Source of the DNA: Gemmatimonadota bacterium
Lineage (GTDB): Bacteria > Gemmatimonadota > Gemmatimonadetes > Longimicrobiales > Gaopeijiaceae
Length of the DNA: 64,000 nt
Assembly: GCA_007121555.1 (NCBI GenBank)
Contig: SKKH01000110.1
Location: 1 to 64,000, forward strand
Direction: 5' to 3'
Shown here: piece after piece, positions 24,494 to 33,582 of the stretch
Position numbering within the stretch: position 1 is the stretch's first letter
Layout of the letters: each line of letters starts with the position of its first letter
Made by a program: the position numbers and the translations under genes
The notes under the pieces: model-generated
The model's database searches: none
The model's input: the letters and a program-made list of their open reading frames with translations, nothing else
What the model was told of the DNA's origin: nothing

Positions 24494-26035
24494 GTGTCTG
24501 AGGCGAGGTCGGATGGTGCGGCGCGGTCCGGGGCGACGGGGTGGGCGGACCGGATTCTAAACTTCGTGGAACGGACCGGAAACCGGCTCCCCGACCCGAT
24601 TACGCTCTTCGTGATCCTCATGGGGATGGTGCTGGTGGCCTCCTGGCTTTCGTACATGCTGGGGGCCGCGGCCACCCACCCGGGGACGGGTGAGGAAATC
24701 CGGGCCGTGAACCTCCTGACTGGGGACAACATCCAACGCATCCTGGTGGAGATGCCCCGCACTTTCACCGACTTTCCCCCCCTGGGTCTCGTGCTGGTGG
24801 TGATGATCGGGATCGGGGTCGCCGAGCGGACCGGACTCATTGAAACGGCTCTGAAGGCCTTCGTCCGGTCCGTGCCTGGATGGCTGGTCACCTTCGCCAT
24901 CGTGCTGGGCGGCCTTCTCTCGTCGCTGGCGGTGGATGCGGGCTACGTGGTCCTGATCCCCCTGGGTGCGGTGATCTTCCACGGAATGGGGCGTCACCCC
25001 ATCGCGGGGCTGGCCGCTGCCTTCGCCGGTGTGTCCGGCGGGTTCTCGGCGAATCTCTTCCTCACGGCCCTGGATCCCCTCCTGGCCGGGTTCACCGAGC
25101 CGGCGGCGCAGCTCCTGGATCCGACCTACCGGGTGGACCCCACGGCGAACTGGGGTCTCATGGCGGCGTTGGTGCCCGTGTTCACCCTGGGAGCCACCTG
25201 GGTCACGGAGCGGATTCTGGAGCCCCGCCTGGGCGAGTATACCGGAGGGCTGGAGGTGGAAGAGCAGGAATCGCTGACCTCCGAGGAGGTTCGGGGACTC
25301 TGGGCCGCGGCGGCGACGGTGCTCCTGACCCTGGCCGTCATCGGTTGGATGGCGATTCCGGTGGACGGCGCCCTCCGGGGTGACGACGGGGATATCGCAC
25401 CCCTGCTCTCTTCCATCGTGGCGCTGATGCTCTTCGTCTTCTTCCTGCCCGGCCTGGTGTACGGCCTGGTGACGGGGAAGATCAAGAACGATCGCGAGGT
25501 GGCGGCCATGACATCGGAGACCATGGCATCCATGGGCGCGTACATCGTACTCGCCTTCGTGGCCGCCCACTTCATCGCCTTCTTCAACTGGTCGAATCTG
25601 GGGCTGATCGTGGCCATCAGCGGAGCCAGCGGTCTCGAGGCGGTGGGATTCACCGGAATCCCGCTCGTGGTCTCCTTCATCTTCGTCTCGGCCACCATCA
25701 ACCTCTTCATCGGGAGCGCGTCGGCGAAGTGGGCCATCATGGCGCCGGTCTTCGTGCCCATGCTCATGCTCCTGGGCTACTCACCCGAGCTGACCCAGGC
25801 GGCGTACCGGATCGGGGACTCCTTCACCAACATCCTCACCCCCCTGCTGCCCTACTATCCTCTGGTCATCATCTTCGCCCAGAAGTACGAGAAGGACATC
25901 GGGCTCGGGACCCTCATCTCGGCCATGCTTCCCTACTCGGTGGTCTTCGCCCTCACCGCCATCCCCATGCTGGTGATCTGGATGGTGTTCGGAATTCCCC
26001 TGGGGCCCGGCGCTCCCATGGAGTACCTTCCGTGA
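24494..26035 (+). CDS. AbgT-family transporter
   Basis: A 513-residue inner-membrane transporter of the AbgT family, known for p-aminobenzoyl-glutamate uptake and, in some members, sulphonamide efflux. The GTG start has GAGGAGGGG upstream. Family-typical segments are RTGNRLPDPITLFVILMG (28-45), VVMIGIGVAERTGLIETALK, AVDAGYVVLIPLGAVIFHGM, AAFAGVSGGFSANLFLTALD and SASAKWAIMAPVFVPMLMLL. About eleven hydrophobic segments are visible, with re-entrant loops as in known structures. It is divergent from the TPR gene. The substrate is uncertain. Confidence 0.92.
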   Translation: MSEARSDGAARSGATGWADRILNFVERTGNRLPDPITLFVILMGMVLVASWLSYMLGAAATHPGTGEEIRAVNLLTGDNIQRILVEMPRTFTDFPPLGLVLVVMIGIGVAERTGLIETALKAFVRSVPGWLVTFAIVLGGLLSSLAVDAGYVVLIPLGAVIFHGMGRHPIAGLAAAFAGVSGGFSANLFLTALDPLLAGFTEPAAQLLDPTYRVDPTANWGLMAALVPVFTLGATWVTERILEPRLGEYTGGLEVEEQESLTSEEVRGLWAAAATVLLTLAVIGWMAIPVDGALRGDDGDIAPLLSSIVALMLFVFFLPGLVYGLVTGKIKNDREVAAMTSETMASMGAYIVLAFVAAHFIAFFNWSNLGLIVAISGASGLEAVGFTGIPLVVSFIFVSATINLFIGSASAKWAIMAPVFVPMLMLLGYSPELTQAAYRIGDSFTNILTPLLPYYPLVIIFAQKYEKDIGLGTLISAMLPYSVVFALTAIPMLVIWMVFGIPLGPGAPMEYLP

Positions 26036-26130
26036 GAGCCTGTTGGAGCACTGGAATGATCTTGGCGAGGTGGCCTGGCGCGGAAGAGCACGGGGGCATC
26101 TCAGGGCGCCCGGCCCGTGGAAACCGGAGA

Positions 26131-28146
26131 TCATCGGGCGCGGCCGCCACCACCTCCAGAACCGCCTCCAGAACGGCCGCCACCACCGGAACCCGAACTG
26201 CTGTTCCCCGAGGGCGAGGAGGTCATGCTCCGGCTGGCCGATGTGGACAGGCTGCGCATCTTCGATGAGAACGCAGTGGCCCGGAAGGTCGAGCGGGAGA
26301 CCGAGGAGCCCCGGTACCAGTCCGGGGGCTCCCGGTAGAGGTCGTCGAAGGCCCTGGACCAGCGGTCCTCCACCTGGAAGGCCATGGCGTACGGGAGGTA
26401 CTCCTCGAAGAGCTTGGGAGACGTGATCATCCGCTTGTACCGGTCCGACTCCACCCGCTCCAGGAACTCCTTGAATCCCAGGGAAGCTTCCAGCGCCCGG
26501 ACGCCGGATTCGGTCCTGGCGCCCATGGACCGGGCGAAACCCAGGACGATGAGTCCGCTCAACGCCAGTCCCGCTCCCAGCGGGATGGGATCCGGCGCCA
26601 CCGACAGGAGAAAGGGAGGAGGATCGCTGGCCAGGCCTCCGAGGACCAGCCCGGAGACCAGGACCACGACCCCGATCCCGGACCACTGGGCCACGACCTG
26701 ATCGGGCCTTCGCTCGTAGATCCCCTTCTCCTTCAGTCGGGCATAGATTTTCTTGCGAATCCCGTCCATGTGCTTGTAGAACCGGTTCTCCAGATCGGAG
26801 AGGGAGACGGACCGCAGCGGCTCGCTCTCCTTCGTTCCGGCTCCAACTCCGGCGGGGCCAGATTCCCGGTCAGGATTCGAATCGCCATCGGATCCCAGCA
26901 TGGCCCGGATCCCCATGCGACCCTCCTCATTCGCCGCCCCTCCGAAGAGGGCCTTGAGACCGGAGAGGGCGTCGCTGACGGAGGGGGTAGCGGACTTCGG
27001 GGGGAAGAGTCCGGCCAGGTAGGCCCGTTCGTGGGGTCTGAGGTCGGACCATTCGTTCCTGGGTCGGCGCTGGTGGAAGATATACTCGGTGGTGCTTCCC
27101 AGGCCCAGGAACCGCTTCGACTCGTTTTCCTCGATCGTCAGATACCCCCGGACCGCCAGATCCACCAGGGTGGCGGTGATATCGTGCATTTCGGCCTTGT
27201 GGTCGACCAGCGTGCCCACCTCGGCGGGTGACAGGTCCTCCGGCGGTTCGTACTGGACCACGATGGAGCGCCGGGTTGGATCGCGCCCCTTCCGACGCCA
27301 GGTCGTGAACATCCCGAAGAGGGCAACCAGCGGAAGACCGAGGGGCCAGAGCGCCCGGACCCGGTCCAGGCCGCGGGAGAGCGGTCCAGGCCTGGTGACG
27401 ACCCCCGGATCCCAGATCGTGGATATGGTGAGCCCCTCACCAGGACCGAATTCCCGGGTGCTTCGGACCTCCACCTCCCGACCGGCGACGCGGGTCTCCA
27501 CGGCTTGCTCCTGGGAGTCGGCCCGGCCGGTATAGCCCCAGACCTCCACGCTCTCCACCCCCTCGGGGAGTTGGATCCGGGCGATGGCCGACTCGATGGG
27601 CATCTCCCAGTCCGTGCCCGTCACATTCCAGTAGAGTTCGTCGTGATAGCCTTCGTCGGCCCCTTCGGCGAAGAAGCGGATTGCCCCCCGGATCCGGTAG
27701 TGGAGGGCGATCCGGCGGGTGGCGTCGACGGCGTCGGGCACGTGGATGGCATAGCGTCGTCCCCTGCTGATCCCTTCCTCCTCCACCCTCAGATGCCGCC
27801 CCGCTCCGTCGGTGATCGAGTCCATGGTGAGCCGAAGGGTGGCGCGCCGACCCTCGGCGGTGCGGTGGTCCAGGAAGAGGTCTCGCTCCACGATGCTCCA
27901 CCGCCCGGTGAACCGAACGTCGATGGACTCGGTCACCCTGAGGGTCCCGTCCGGTGCCACTTGGATGCGGGTGTCGAAGGTCTCGATCGCCACGTCCCGG
28001 GCCTGGGCCTGGAGCTGCGCCGGTCCCGATCCGAGTCCGAAGGCGCCGGACTCCATGCCGGGAAGAAGGCAGAGCGCCAGTCCTCCGAAGAGCAGTCTCG
28101 AGAGGAGCTGGAAACCGCCGGTGGATGTGCAATCGGAGCGGGTCAT
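26131..28146 (-). CDS. DUF2207 membrane protein
   Basis: A 671-residue protein of the DUF2207 family. A signal peptide (about 1-48) precedes a beta-rich extracytoplasmic domain (50-270: VAIETFDTRIQVAPDGTLRV, TESIDVRFTGRWSIVERDLF). A membrane helix follows (LWPLGLPLVALFGMF), then a cytoplasmic part with VQYEPPEDLSPAEVGTLVDH and DITATLVDLAVRGYLTIEE, and two more helices (about 490-560). The C-terminus is the hallmark glycine/serine-rich tail (SGSGGGGRSGGGSGGGGGRA). Function unknown. GGGAG five bases before the ATG supports the start. It follows the acyltransferase gene after 20 bases on the same strand. Confidence 0.9.
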   Translation of the reverse strand: MTRSDCTSTGGFQLLSRLLFGGLALCLLPGMESGAFGLGSGPAQLQAQARDVAIETFDTRIQVAPDGTLRVTESIDVRFTGRWSIVERDLFLDHRTAEGRRATLRLTMDSITDGAGRHLRVEEEGISRGRRYAIHVPDAVDATRRIALHYRIRGAIRFFAEGADEGYHDELYWNVTGTDWEMPIESAIARIQLPEGVESVEVWGYTGRADSQEQAVETRVAGREVEVRSTREFGPGEGLTISTIWDPGVVTRPGPLSRGLDRVRALWPLGLPLVALFGMFTTWRRKGRDPTRRSIVVQYEPPEDLSPAEVGTLVDHKAEMHDITATLVDLAVRGYLTIEENESKRFLGLGSTTEYIFHQRRPRNEWSDLRPHERAYLAGLFPPKSATPSVSDALSGLKALFGGAANEEGRMGIRAMLGSDGDSNPDRESGPAGVGAGTKESEPLRSVSLSDLENRFYKHMDGIRKKIYARLKEKGIYERRPDQVVAQWSGIGVVVLVSGLVLGGLASDPPPFLLSVAPDPIPLGAGLALSGLIVLGFARSMGARTESGVRALEASLGFKEFLERVESDRYKRMITSPKLFEEYLPYAMAFQVEDRWSRAFDDLYREPPDWYRGSSVSRSTFRATAFSSKMRSLSTSASRSMTSSPSGNSSSGSGGGGRSGGGSGGGGGRAR

Positions 28147-28166
28147 GAGATCTCCCGAGGAGGCGG

Positions 28167-29561
28167 TCAGGGGGACGTCGGGGAGTGCAGGGATTCGGGC
28201 TCCCGGGTATCCGATCCCTCCACCTTCCGCTGGAGCTCCCGAAGGCGTAGGGCCAGCTCGGCCTGTCGCTCCAGGAGCTTCTCCCGAAGATCGGACCGGC
28301 CCTTCAGGAGAAGGATCCGGCGGAGATCCGAGGCCGCATCCTGCCAGCGGTCACGGATCGCCAGTGTGAGGATTCCCAGCACCGGGAGAACGATGAGGGC
28401 AATGAGCGCTGGTTGCCAGCCCACGAGTTCCCGGAGGAGGGCGGCCAGGGCGAGGATCCATCCGCCACAGGCGGTGGCGCCCCCAAGGACCTTGTAGGTT
28501 GCGCGCTTGTCCGGCGGGAGCTGGTACCGGGGCTCGGCCCAGCCGACCAGCCGGTAGGGGAGGAAGAAGATGATGGCGCCCACGATGGCAAGAGGTGCAG
28601 CCAGGCCGAAGAACACCAGGTTCTTGACGGTCCACCGGGCCGCCACTGCCGCTCGCGGAACCTGATGCAGGTCCGCGGGCTCCAGGCCCAGGGTGTCCAG
28701 GACCCGAGTGTGGCGTAGGATGTCGCGCGAAAGCTCCTCCTGGACCTCACCCTCCCGGGCCCGGGCCGCATCCAGGATCGATGCGGTGCGCCGCATCCGT
28801 GCCAGCCACCGGACGGGGTTCTCGGATCGACCGCGTCCGTATTCCGCATGATGGATGGCTTCGGCTCCCTCGACGATGGGGAAATCCTCCCAGCTCTCCA
28901 GATTCACCGTCACGCGGGAGAGCCCCTCGTGGATCCGCCGCGTAAGTTCGCGGACCGCCTCCGGGTCCTCCTCCCCTCGCTTCGCCAGTTCCCCCCAACG
29001 GATGGGTCGTCCCACCAGGAGGAGGGCCTCGGACCGGAAGCGCTCCTTCCCCCCGCGGAAGGTGAGGCCCACCGGCAGGATGGGGAAGGCGCCGGCCCCC
29101 TGCTGTGCCGCTCCCAGGGCGATCCGGGCCGCCCCCGTCTTCAGGGGTGCCAGGGAGGGAGCGGAGTGGCTCAGCCCCTCGGGGAAGACTCCCACGGCAT
29201 CGCCTCCCAGAAGGGCCTCATGGGCGGCGGCGAACATTTCCCGGTTCCGGGCCGCCCGCTCGCTGGCGTCCGCCGAGGGCAGGGGATCCTCACGTCGGAG
29301 GACGGGGATGGCGCCGGAGCCACGGATGAGCCAGCCGATGCTGCGGAGTTCGAAGAGGGCGGCCCTGGCCAGCCACCGTACCGGCCGGTCGGCGGCGATG
29401 GCCACCAGCGCTGGATCCAGGAGTGAGTTGGGGTGGTTCGCCACCAGGAGCACGGGCCCGGAGCGGGGCACCTGGGTTCCTGCGACCGAGATCCGGTAGT
29501 AGGTCCGGGCCGCGAAGGTGGTGAGCCGGTGGGTGTGGCGGTGGAGCCAGGAATCAGGCAC
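28167..29561 (-). CDS. PlsC-like 1-acylglycerol-3-phosphate acyltransferase
   Basis: It should transfer an acyl chain to a glycerophosphate-type acceptor at the inner membrane. The active-site motif is NHPNSLLDP (the HxxxxD box), and FPEGLSHS matches the second acyltransferase block. At 464 residues it is much longer than typical PlsC (about 240); the C-terminal half contains two pairs of membrane helices (around PLAIVGAIIFFLPYRLVGWA and ACGGWILALAALLRELVGW) and ends in a charged helix. I choose the GTG at 29561, since AGGGGG lies six bases upstream; a TTG at 29579 has no such signal. Similar long acyltransferases exist in many bacteria with unclear acceptors. Confidence 0.85.
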   Translation of the reverse strand: MPDSWLHRHTHRLTTFAARTYYRISVAGTQVPRSGPVLLVANHPNSLLDPALVAIAADRPVRWLARAALFELRSIGWLIRGSGAIPVLRREDPLPSADASERAARNREMFAAAHEALLGGDAVGVFPEGLSHSAPSLAPLKTGAARIALGAAQQGAGAFPILPVGLTFRGGKERFRSEALLLVGRPIRWGELAKRGEEDPEAVRELTRRIHEGLSRVTVNLESWEDFPIVEGAEAIHHAEYGRGRSENPVRWLARMRRTASILDAARAREGEVQEELSRDILRHTRVLDTLGLEPADLHQVPRAAVAARWTVKNLVFFGLAAPLAIVGAIIFFLPYRLVGWAEPRYQLPPDKRATYKVLGGATACGGWILALAALLRELVGWQPALIALIVLPVLGILTLAIRDRWQDAASDLRRILLLKGRSDLREKLLERQAELALRLRELQRKVEGSDTREPESLHSPTSP

Positions 29562-29770
29562 GTGCTCCCCCCTCGTCAACAGCTTCGCGGGCCCCGGATG
29601 AAGAGTGGCCCCCTCCCGACGGCTCCGGGTTCAGGGCTCCCCCCTGGCCAGAGACGCAAGACCCCGTCGCGGTGGTGCACTCCGGTTCGTCATCAGTGCT
29701 CCAGAAAGAGTGATCGCCGCTGCCTCCAGTGTCAACGAAGGGCGCCGGACGGGCGATGTCCGATCGGGGC

Positions 29771-30517
29771 TCAATTCCCCTCGAGGAGGGTGCGGATCTC
29801 CGGCGGAGGCTCGAGCGCCTCGGGTCCCGCGTCGTCCACCTCCACCGACTGGATTTCCAGGACCTGCTCCATGCCCATGGTCTGCTGCACCATCCGGGTG
29901 GGCAGCATCATCCCGTGGAACTCGGCGTAGTCGTGATAATCGGTGACTGTGGGCACCTCTCCCATGTCGCTGATCTGCACGTCCTCGGAGCGGAGCAGTA
30001 GACCGGTCTCAGCAGAATAGCAGTCGAAGGATTCCCGCCCGGAGCGCCAGACCAGCCGGACCCGATAGCACGCCTCCCCGTTCACCTCGATGGCCTCGAC
30101 GGTCTCCCGCTCAGGCACCGCCTCCGGATCTCTCAGGGTCGCGGCGAGGAGGGAGCGTTCCTCCATCTGATCCAGCTCCTCACCTTCCATGAGTTGGGGT
30201 CCGGTCATCTGGTTCATGGACCATCCCACCTCTCCGTCGAAGCCCACCATGAGCTCGCCCATTCCGGGGATGGTCGAGGTCATCCGAGACCCCACACCGG
30301 GGAGCTGGAGGAGCTCGAAGTCCCCGGCGATCCCCATCCCAGGAAGGGACATGGCCCCCGAGGTCCGGATGGAGGTGGGATCGCTATGGGCGTCCCTCCC
30401 CCCGATGGCCTCCACGTATCCGGCGATGAGGTCGTCGGCCGGGGGCAGCTCCTGGCCCGAGGCCAGGAGGGGCAAGAGGAGAAGGAGCCCGAGGGCCTGG
30501 AGGGTTCGCTGCGTCAT
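29771..30517 (-). CDS. Exported LolA-like / outer-membrane lipoprotein-sorting-like protein
   Basis: A 248-residue exported protein. The signal peptide is MTQRTLQALGLLLLLPLLASGQ. The mature part has the strand-rich LolA-like pattern: LIAGYVEAIGGRDAHSDPTS, IRTSGAMSLPGMGIAGDFEL, MVGFDGEVGWSMNQM, VNGEACYRVRLVWRSGRESF and YAEFHGMMLPTRMVQ. Such proteins are often found next to peptidases in Gemmatimonadota and Acidobacteria. The ATG at 30517 overlaps the S41 peptidase stop by four bases (ATGA), with GAGG eight bases upstream, so it is translationally coupled to the peptidase and may be its partner. Assignment to LolA itself is not claimed. Confidence 0.72.
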   Translation of the reverse strand: MTQRTLQALGLLLLLPLLASGQELPPADDLIAGYVEAIGGRDAHSDPTSIRTSGAMSLPGMGIAGDFELLQLPGVGSRMTSTIPGMGELMVGFDGEVGWSMNQMTGPQLMEGEELDQMEERSLLAATLRDPEAVPERETVEAIEVNGEACYRVRLVWRSGRESFDCYSAETGLLLRSEDVQISDMGEVPTVTDYHDYAEFHGMMLPTRMVQQTMGMEQVLEIQSVEVDDAGPEALEPPPEIRTLLEGN

Positions 30518-31953
30518 GGAGTTGCCTCGTTGGAGGTTGGAGTGGCGCTGGAGATCCACCTCAGCGCCGCTTCGAGTACAGGGTCTCCCCCCTCGAGCAG
30601 GGAGGCTCTGGACAAAGGGACTTCGGTGTCGGGCAGGACTCCCCTTCCCTCGAGCCGGACCCCATCGGGACCGGTGAAGTCGGCCACGGCATGCATGAGT
30701 CGATCCCCGCTGGGGAGCTCCGTGATCACCGCGGGGAGGACCTGGCCGGCGGAGGTCTCACCGAACACCCGAGCGCGTTCGAGGGCCTGGAGACCACCCG
30801 CGAAGATCTCCGTGGTGCTCCCGGACCCCCGGTCCAGGAGGATCGCCACCGGACCGGTATAGGGAGATACCCTGCGCCCGTCCGGGGCGATCCGCTGCGG
30901 GTTCACCACGAATCGCATCGTGTTTTCCCGCGTTGTCATGGTGCCCAGCTCCACCCGCTCGTCGATGAAGTGACCGCTCACGCCCATGGCCATCCCCCCG
31001 ACCCCGCCGGGATTTCCCCTGAGGTCCAGGATCATGCCGGCGGCCTCCCGGTGCCGATCCACGGCCTCGGCCAGTGGCGAAGCCAGCTGCGGGAACCATC
31101 CGTTGAATCGAATCAGAGCCACCGGCTCCACGAGCTCCGGCCGGTGAAGCTCCTCATCGTGGAGCTGGAGGCGAAAGGGGGGGAGGTGTCCGAACTGAAC
31201 CACCTCGCCTGGGGGAGCGGTCCACTCGAGTTCCACGGTCTTCGCCCGGTCATCTTCACCCACGACCTCGAGCGTCACCCTGTCGCCCACGGGTCCCCGG
31301 AGGTGCGCCGCGAGGAGGCCGTCGAACCAGTGGTCCGGTGGGAGATCGTGCTCGCCGGCGGCCTCTCCCACCGCCTGGGCGACGATCTCGGTGAAGGGGC
31401 GGCCGTCCAGGGCGGCCACGAGCATCCCCGGCCGGATCCCCGCGTCCCGAGCCGGTCCAACGTCATCTACGCGGGCCACGAGGGCCTCCTGGTTCAGCCA
31501 GCGCACCTCCAGGCCGAGCTCTCCGGAGCCCGACTGGACCGCCTCGGGATCCGAGGCGGTCCGGGGGATCAGGACGAAGTGGGAGTCGCCCAGGCGATCC
31601 AGCATGGCCCAGAGGACCTCCCGCAGCTCTGCGGCGGAGTTGGCAGCGGCGGCCAGGGGACGGAGTTCATCCCGGACCCCCTCCCAATCGAGTCCCTCCA
31701 TCTCCGGATCGTAATGCGTGTCCTGAATCCGGGTCCATGCCATCTCGAAGGTGGCCTCGGCATGGAGGGAGTCGGGCGCGGGGACGCCGAACCGCACCAG
31801 CGACTCCATCGCGCTCGAGGACCCTCGGGGACCCGCTGGAATGAGGGCCACACCACTGGACTCGAGCGCGGGAATTCCCTGAGCGTGCGCCGGAGGGCAG
31901 GCGAAAGCCAGTGCCGCGACCAGGACCGAACCGAGGAGGGCGATGCGGATCAT
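30514..31953 (-). CDS. S41-family peptidase, exported
   Basis: A serine peptidase of the C-terminal-processing (tail-specific) fold. From the ATG at 31953 it has 479 residues: signal peptide (about 1-24, ending PPAHAQ), an N-terminal helical domain, a PDZ-like part (around DDVGPARDAGIRPGMLVAAL), and the catalytic domain. The nucleophile Ser is in DRGSGSTTEIFAGGL. Where CtpA would have its lysine there is glutamine (GETSAGQ), as in the IRBP-like S41B branch, so another residue must act as base. The start lies four bases behind the DUF457 stop; an in-frame extension to 32037 is unlike the family. Confidence 0.88.
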   Translation of the reverse strand: MIRIALLGSVLVAALAFACPPAHAQGIPALESSGVALIPAGPRGSSSAMESLVRFGVPAPDSLHAEATFEMAWTRIQDTHYDPEMEGLDWEGVRDELRPLAAAANSAAELREVLWAMLDRLGDSHFVLIPRTASDPEAVQSGSGELGLEVRWLNQEALVARVDDVGPARDAGIRPGMLVAALDGRPFTEIVAQAVGEAAGEHDLPPDHWFDGLLAAHLRGPVGDRVTLEVVGEDDRAKTVELEWTAPPGEVVQFGHLPPFRLQLHDEELHRPELVEPVALIRFNGWFPQLASPLAEAVDRHREAAGMILDLRGNPGGVGGMAMGVSGHFIDERVELGTMTTRENTMRFVVNPQRIAPDGRRVSPYTGPVAILLDRGSGSTTEIFAGGLQALERARVFGETSAGQVLPAVITELPSGDRLMHAVADFTGPDGVRLEGRGVLPDTEVPLSRASLLEGGDPVLEAALRWISSATPTSNEATP

Positions 31954-31957
31954 GGGA

Positions 31958-33097
31958 TCATGAGGTCGGAGTGGGGGGAGTCGGACAGGGCACCTGAATT
32001 CGGGGCCCCGACAGCGCGCCGCCGCCATTGCCGTCACCCCGGTCTACGTAGCGAGCGTCCAGGAGCTTTACCTGGCAGGCCGGGCCCGGACCCGCATCGA
32101 TCCGGAATATGGGGAAGCGGGCCCAGGTGAGGTACCGCTGGGCCTCCGGGTGTTCCGTGGCGGTGGCGATCATGGCCCGGGTTTCGGAATCTCCGGTGAC
32201 CTCCAGACGGGTCAGGAGCTCGTCGTTCCAGTCGACCCGTGGTCGACGGTTCCAGCGGAATTCCCCGGTCCGGTAGGTCTCCGCCTCCTGCACCACGACC
32301 TGGGCACCGAAGGGATCGGCGGGAAGGGGCCCGACCATGAGGGCCTCCACGACCTCGCTCCCTCCGGCCTCGTCCACAACGATGGAGTTCACCATTGAGC
32401 TCTGGCCCACCATGCCGACCAGATACAAGCCGGCTCCGAGGAGGCACAACCTGACGATCCCCTGAGCGTCGTTCGACCCGGGTCGATGGCGGACTCGAAG
32501 GAGGATCCACACCCCGATCCCTGCGATCCAGAGCACCCGGGCCCACCCCGGTACCATCTCGGCCAGGAGGACCGGCACGCTCAGGACCAGGGCCAGGAGG
32601 GCCCAGAGGATGCGGATCCCTACCCCTGACGACCAGAAGAGGAAGGTGGGGCCCACCAGGAGAAGCCAGAGCCAGGGGTCCATGATGAAGACCGCGTCTC
32701 CGTAGCTCCAGCGACCGTCGAAGGGAAGAAACCACCGCATTCCGTATGTGTTGAGCCAATCCAGGGCCGGGTGGGTCCAGACGCCGAGGGTGGCCAGAGC
32801 CCACAGGGGAAGGGCGCGGGTGGGCTCGGCGTCGGGCCGGCGCCGGCGCCGGATCCAGCGATCCCATCCGAGAACGAGGGCCGTGACGAGGACCGGGAGC
32901 ACCAGGAGGGCCGGCACCCCGTGGGTGAGGCCGCGGCGGAGTTCCAGGGAGAGATAGGGGGCGCCGAAGCTCGTGAAGATGTCGATGTCCGGGGCGTTGG
33001 CCGCCAGGATCAGTGTCGGGGTGGCCAGAGCCGTGGTCCGCCGGAGACCGGCGGCGGAAAGGCCCGCTCCCACACACGTATGTGTCAGGGGGTCCAC
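31958..33097 (-). CDS. Membrane-bound metal-dependent hydrolase, DUF457/YdjM-like
   Basis: A 379-residue inner-membrane protein of the YdjM/DUF457 group. The N-terminus carries the family's metal-binding pattern: MDPLTHTCVGAGL (His6), LILAANAPDIDIF (Asp37, Asp39), LTHGVP (His59) and THPALDWLNTYGMRWF (His and Asp). About four to six hydrophobic helices follow, with a C-terminal soluble domain (from about 245: VEALMVGPLPADPFGAQVVV and RVDWNDELLTRLEV). Members are linked to the SOS response only in enterobacteria; the substrate is unknown. The start is a GTG, with AGGA seven bases upstream. It opens the minus-strand run S41/LolA-like/acyltransferase. Confidence 0.85.
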   Translation of the reverse strand: MDPLTHTCVGAGLSAAGLRRTTALATPTLILAANAPDIDIFTSFGAPYLSLELRRGLTHGVPALLVLPVLVTALVLGWDRWIRRRRRPDAEPTRALPLWALATLGVWTHPALDWLNTYGMRWFLPFDGRWSYGDAVFIMDPWLWLLLVGPTFLFWSSGVGIRILWALLALVLSVPVLLAEMVPGWARVLWIAGIGVWILLRVRHRPGSNDAQGIVRLCLLGAGLYLVGMVGQSSMVNSIVVDEAGGSEVVEALMVGPLPADPFGAQVVVQEAETYRTGEFRWNRRPRVDWNDELLTRLEVTGDSETRAMIATATEHPEAQRYLTWARFPIFRIDAGPGPACQVKLLDARYVDRGDGNGGGALSGPRIQVPCPTPPTPTS

Positions 33098-33116
33098 GGC
33101 GGCATCCTTCTCCGGC

Positions 33117-33131
33117 TCGGTTCGGTTCGGT
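33117..33131. repeat. Three tandem copies of TCGGT
   Basis: TCGGT repeats three times in the divergent gap between the DUF457 and AtzG-like genes. It is short and may be chance; no neighbouring promoter element is obvious. Confidence 0.25.
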
Positions 33132-33279
33132 TCACGGGCTCTCCGGTGGGGTCTTCACTTCTTCATTGGGCTTCTCGGGTCTGGCTTCCCGGCGGGCCTC
33201 TGTCTAGTGTAGAGGCGCTGATCGGCCGGGCTTTTTCCGGCGCCGCTGGTTCGTGCTCATCCTTCCCGCAGGTGTACAC

Positions 33280-33582
33280 ATGACTCCTTCGTCACCCCGT
33301 CCCTCCGACGACGAGCTGGACGCGTTCATCCAGACCCGCCTGAACCTCCTTGGGGTGGATCTGGGGGTGTTGCCCGACGACGATCCCTCCGCCCCCGCCG
33401 ACCGGCGAAGGGTCATGCAGGCGATCCGAAGAGTTCTTCGGGAACAGATGCCCGAGGTCTCCGACTATCCCCTGGACCCCATTGAGGTCCCTCCGGTCCT
33501 CTATCCAGCGCACCTCCCGGAGGTGCGCCGGCCCACCCTGGTCCAGGCGGAGAGTGGCACCGGGCAGGAGGGTGAAGGATGA
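33280..33582 (+). CDS. AtzG-like small protein, partner of the amidase
   Basis: A 100-residue protein whose stop overlaps the amidase start by four bases (ATGA). AGGTG six bases upstream supports the ATG at 33280. It begins with a disordered segment, then DDELDAFIQTRLNLLGVDLG, a helix VMQAIRRVLREQ and the conserved-looking end YPLDPIEVPPVLYPAHLPE. That end closely resembles AtzG/DUF4089 proteins, which finish with a FPLPDEVEPAPVFR-type stretch and bind the amidase AtzE, like GatC with GatA. The resemblance is by eye. It would act as a regulatory or assembly subunit of the amidase, but that protein is exported while this one has no signal, which does not fit easily. Confidence 0.62.
   Translation: MTPSSPRPSDDELDAFIQTRLNLLGVDLGVLPDDDPSAPADRRRVMQAIRRVLREQMPEVSDYPLDPIEVPPVLYPAHLPEVRRPTLVQAESGTGQEGEG

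Noticed and set aside
33117-33131. TCGGT tandem repeat as a regulatory or phase-variable element
   Set aside because: Only three copies of five bases in GC-rich sequence; consistent with chance.
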